A model generated the notes under the pieces. It saw only the letters and a program-made list of their open reading frames with translations. It did no database searches and was not told the origin of the DNA. Positions 5,817 through 7,523 of a stretch of 7,523 nucleotides of DNA are shown piece by piece. The stretch's first letter is position 1. Every line of letters begins with the position of its first letter. The translations under genes and the position numbers were made by a program. This DNA is from Noviherbaspirillum sp. (lineage in GTDB: Bacteria; Pseudomonadota; Gammaproteobacteria; Burkholderiales; Burkholderiaceae), in contig JAQGLQ010000110.1 of the NCBI GenBank assembly GCA_028292785.1, positions 1 to 7,523 on the forward strand, written 5' to 3'.

Positions 5817-6536
5817 ATGCGAATACTTGCCCTGCTTGCCTTAGGTGGTCTCGCGCTGATGAATGCGACACCCGCATTGGCGGGAGTTTTCTCCGTCACG
5901 CCGGTGCGCATCTTCATGACCCCGAAGGACCGCGCCGTCGCTGTCACACTGACCAATATGGGCGATACGGAAGTGGCTCTCCAGGCGGACATCAATGCGT
6001 GGCGGCAGAAACCCGACGGCACGGACGAACTTGTGCTGACCGACGACATGATTCTTTCGCCGCCAATCCTTAAACTCGCGCCCAACGCGCGGCAGGTGGT
6101 GCGCCTGGCGCTGCTGAGGCCGGCGGATGCCAGCCAGCAGCTCACCTATCGCATGATAGTGCGCGAGATTCCGGAAGCGACGGCGCCGAAAGACAGTGCG
6201 ATGGAAGTGCCGTTCTCGCTGGCGTTATCGATGCCGGTGTTCATTACACCGCCGACCGCCAAGCGCGAGCTTGAATGCCGGGCAGAGCGCGCCGACGCGC
6301 GCGCTCTGCAAGCGGTTTGCATCAATCACGGTACCGCGTATGCGCAGGTAAGGGACATCACGGCCAGGCGCGGCGTGCAGATCCTGGGGCGCTTCGAAGG
6401 CGGCAATTACATTCTGCCGGGCGCCCGCAAGGAAATCGCGCTCAAGACGGAACAGCCTGTAACCGCTGGCGAAATTGAAATCCATGTAACCTTCGACGAT
6501 GGCAAGGATGTAGTGTTCAACGTCGCGCTTCCCTAG
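5817..6536 (+). CDS. Periplasmic pilus assembly chaperone, PapD-like (CsuC type)
   Basis: The 239-residue product is a two-domain immunoglobulin-like chaperone that captures pilin subunits in the periplasm, lends them a strand and passes them to the usher. A signal peptide ends at ALA22. Domain one follows: VFSVTPVRIFMTPKDRAVAV (24-43, with Arg31 in the place of the conserved cleft arginine), LTNMGDTEVALQADINAW (45-62) and the donor-strand region SPPILKLAPNARQVVRLALL (81-100), then the family mark LTYRMIVREIPEA (109-121). Domain two starts near PVFITPP (140-146) and carries two cysteines (154, 168) that may pair. It ends GEIEIHVTFDDGKDVVFNV (218-236). AAGGA, 8 bases before the ATG, supports the start. 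The gap to the upstream gene is 17 bases and to the usher 12 bases, so the genes are co-transcribed. Confidence 0.93.
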   Translation: MRILALLALGGLALMNATPALAGVFSVTPVRIFMTPKDRAVAVTLTNMGDTEVALQADINAWRQKPDGTDELVLTDDMILSPPILKLAPNARQVVRLALLRPADASQQLTYRMIVREIPEATAPKDSAMEVPFSLALSMPVFITPPTAKRELECRAERADARALQAVCINHGTAYAQVRDITARRGVQILGRFEGGNYILPGARKEIALKTEQPVTAGEIEIHVTFDDGKDVVFNVALP

Positions 6537-6548
6537 GCAGGAAGTGTA

Positions 6549-7523
6549 ATGCGCCGGGGTATGTTGACGCCGTCGCTGCGGCGCGCGTCGTGTGTACTTG
6601 CCAGCATTTTTTGCATCGCATGCGGCGCCGTCGCGCTGGCGGCGCCCGCGCCCGGCAAGGCATTGCCGCTCGCAGTGAGAGTCAACGGCAGCCCCGCGGG
6701 AAACTGGATATTGCTCGAGCAGGATGGAGCATTGTATGCGCAAGCCGACGCGTTCGAGGAGTGGCGAGTCATGCGGCCGAAAGAAGCGACCGGAATCGCG
6801 TTTCGCAATCAGATGTGGTATTCCCTGGAGTCGGTTCCGGGATATAGCGTGCGGCGCGATTTCGCAGCGCAGTCGGTGGACCTAACCTTCTCCCCCACCG
6901 CCTTCGCCGCGACGCAGCTCGGCAGCGAACCGGCGGCGCGACCGGATCTGACACCCGCCGTGCCCGCCCTGTTCCTTAATTACGATGTGAACGTGATCCA
7001 GGCATACTCGCGCTTCGCCGCGTCTTCGCGCGAGATCGGCGCGCTGGGCGAGATCGGCTTTGCCAGCGGGCTGGGCGTGTTCACCTCGAGTTTCGTCGCA
7101 CCGTCCCTGCCCGGCAGCATCAACGCGACTTCGCCCGGCGTGCGCCGGCTCGAGACCAGTTTCACGCGCGATTTCGCCGAGCACAACCTCACCGTGCGAG
7201 TGGGCGATTCGATTACCCGCGGGGTCCGGTCGGGACGTTCCGTGTATTTCGGCGGCGTGCAGATCGCGAAGAATTTCGCCCTTTCGCCTGGCCTCATACG
7301 CCAGCCGGTGCCAGTCATCGCCGGCGTGTCGAGTTCGCCGAGCACGTTGTCCTTGTATATCAACGATGCATTGCGGCAGGTGTCCGAGGTACCGGCCGGG
7401 CCGTTTGCGATAGAAAATTTTCCGGTTCTGACCGGCGCCGGCGAGGCGCGCGTGGTGACGCGCGATCTGCTGGGCCGCGAGACGATAGTGGTGCAGCGTT
7501 TCTTTACCGACCCTTCCCTGCTC
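6549..7523 (+). CDS. Outer-membrane fimbrial usher, N-terminal part (CsuD type); runs off the window
   Basis: The usher is the outer-membrane pore that receives chaperone-subunit complexes and extrudes the growing pilus. The first 325 codons are visible and uninterrupted; full ushers are about 750-850 residues. A signal peptide spans about 1-32 (cleavage near ALAA). The periplasmic N-terminal domain begins LPLAVRVNGSPAGNWILLEQ (39-58) and includes WYSLESVPGYSV (90-101). The barrel starts at about LFLNYDVNV (141-149) and contains RVGDSITRGVRSG (217-229), VYFGGVQIAKNFALSPGLI (232-250), then the plug-domain region SSPSTLSLYINDALRQ (262-277), GPFAIENFPVLTGAGEARVV (284-303) and RDLLGRETIVVQRFF (305-319). 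These match the Csu-like usher family. An AGGAAG four bases before the ATG supports the start. A tip-adhesin gene may follow outside the window. Confidence 0.93.
   Translation, partial: MRRGMLTPSLRRASCVLASIFCIACGAVALAAPAPGKALPLAVRVNGSPAGNWILLEQDGALYAQADAFEEWRVMRPKEATGIAFRNQMWYSLESVPGYSVRRDFAAQSVDLTFSPTAFAATQLGSEPAARPDLTPAVPALFLNYDVNVIQAYSRFAASSREIGALGEIGFASGLGVFTSSFVAPSLPGSINATSPGVRRLETSFTRDFAEHNLTVRVGDSITRGVRSGRSVYFGGVQIAKNFALSPGLIRQPVPVIAGVSSSPSTLSLYINDALRQVSEVPAGPFAIENFPVLTGAGEARVVTRDLLGRETIVVQRFFTDPSLL

Noticed and set aside
6549..6650. Possible lipoprotein signal at the usher N-terminus (cysteines at residues 22 and 25)
   Set aside because: The residues before either cysteine do not fit a lipobox, and a normal signal-peptidase I site (ALAA) follows.

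Overview
The window looks like part of a betaproteobacterial chromosome, most likely from the order Burkholderiales. The evidence is the high GC content, a nadA-nadC gene pair typical of that group, an archaic (Csu-type) chaperone-usher pilus cluster, and a small helix-turn-helix protein of a style I recall from Oxalobacteraceae. The family-level placement is an inference from memory. I see no mobile element, CRISPR array, tRNA or rRNA.

Left part (1-2942), all on the minus strand. Quinolinate synthase (nadA, 319-1458) is followed by the first 107 codons of quinolinate phosphoribosyltransferase (nadC, 1-322), which runs off the window. The two overlap by four bases (ATGA), so they are almost certainly one operon for de novo NAD synthesis, with a good sigma-70-like promoter just upstream of nadA. 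Further right lie a 95-residue protein with two predicted membrane segments (1796-2083) and a 215-residue helix-turn-helix protein with a long uncharacterised C-terminal extension (2295-2942). The gaps between them carry only short inverted and tandem repeats.

Middle (3191-4807). A secreted tetratricopeptide-repeat protein with a C-terminal SnoaL-like/Cds6-type domain is read leftwards from 4450. Its roughly 360-base upstream region is shared with the pilus operon that reads rightwards. Inside that region, on the strand of the TPR gene, is a strong hairpin followed by eight T's. It is placed as a leader terminator (attenuator) 86 bases before the start codon.

Right part (4808-7523), plus strand. 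Four closely spaced genes form a chaperone-usher pilus operon: a spore-coat-U-like pilin, a diverged 177-residue exported protein that I read as a second subunit, a PapD-like periplasmic chaperone, and the first 325 codons of the outer-membrane usher, which continues past the window end. The intended pathway is Sec export of subunits, capture by the chaperone, and assembly and secretion through the usher. A tip adhesin gene would be expected beyond the window. Compared with the six-gene csuA/B-A-B-C-D-E layout, only two subunit genes precede the chaperone here.

The most interesting items are the leader terminator upstream of the TPR gene, the poorly conserved second pilin-like gene, and the extended helix-turn-helix protein. 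The rest is ordinary housekeeping.
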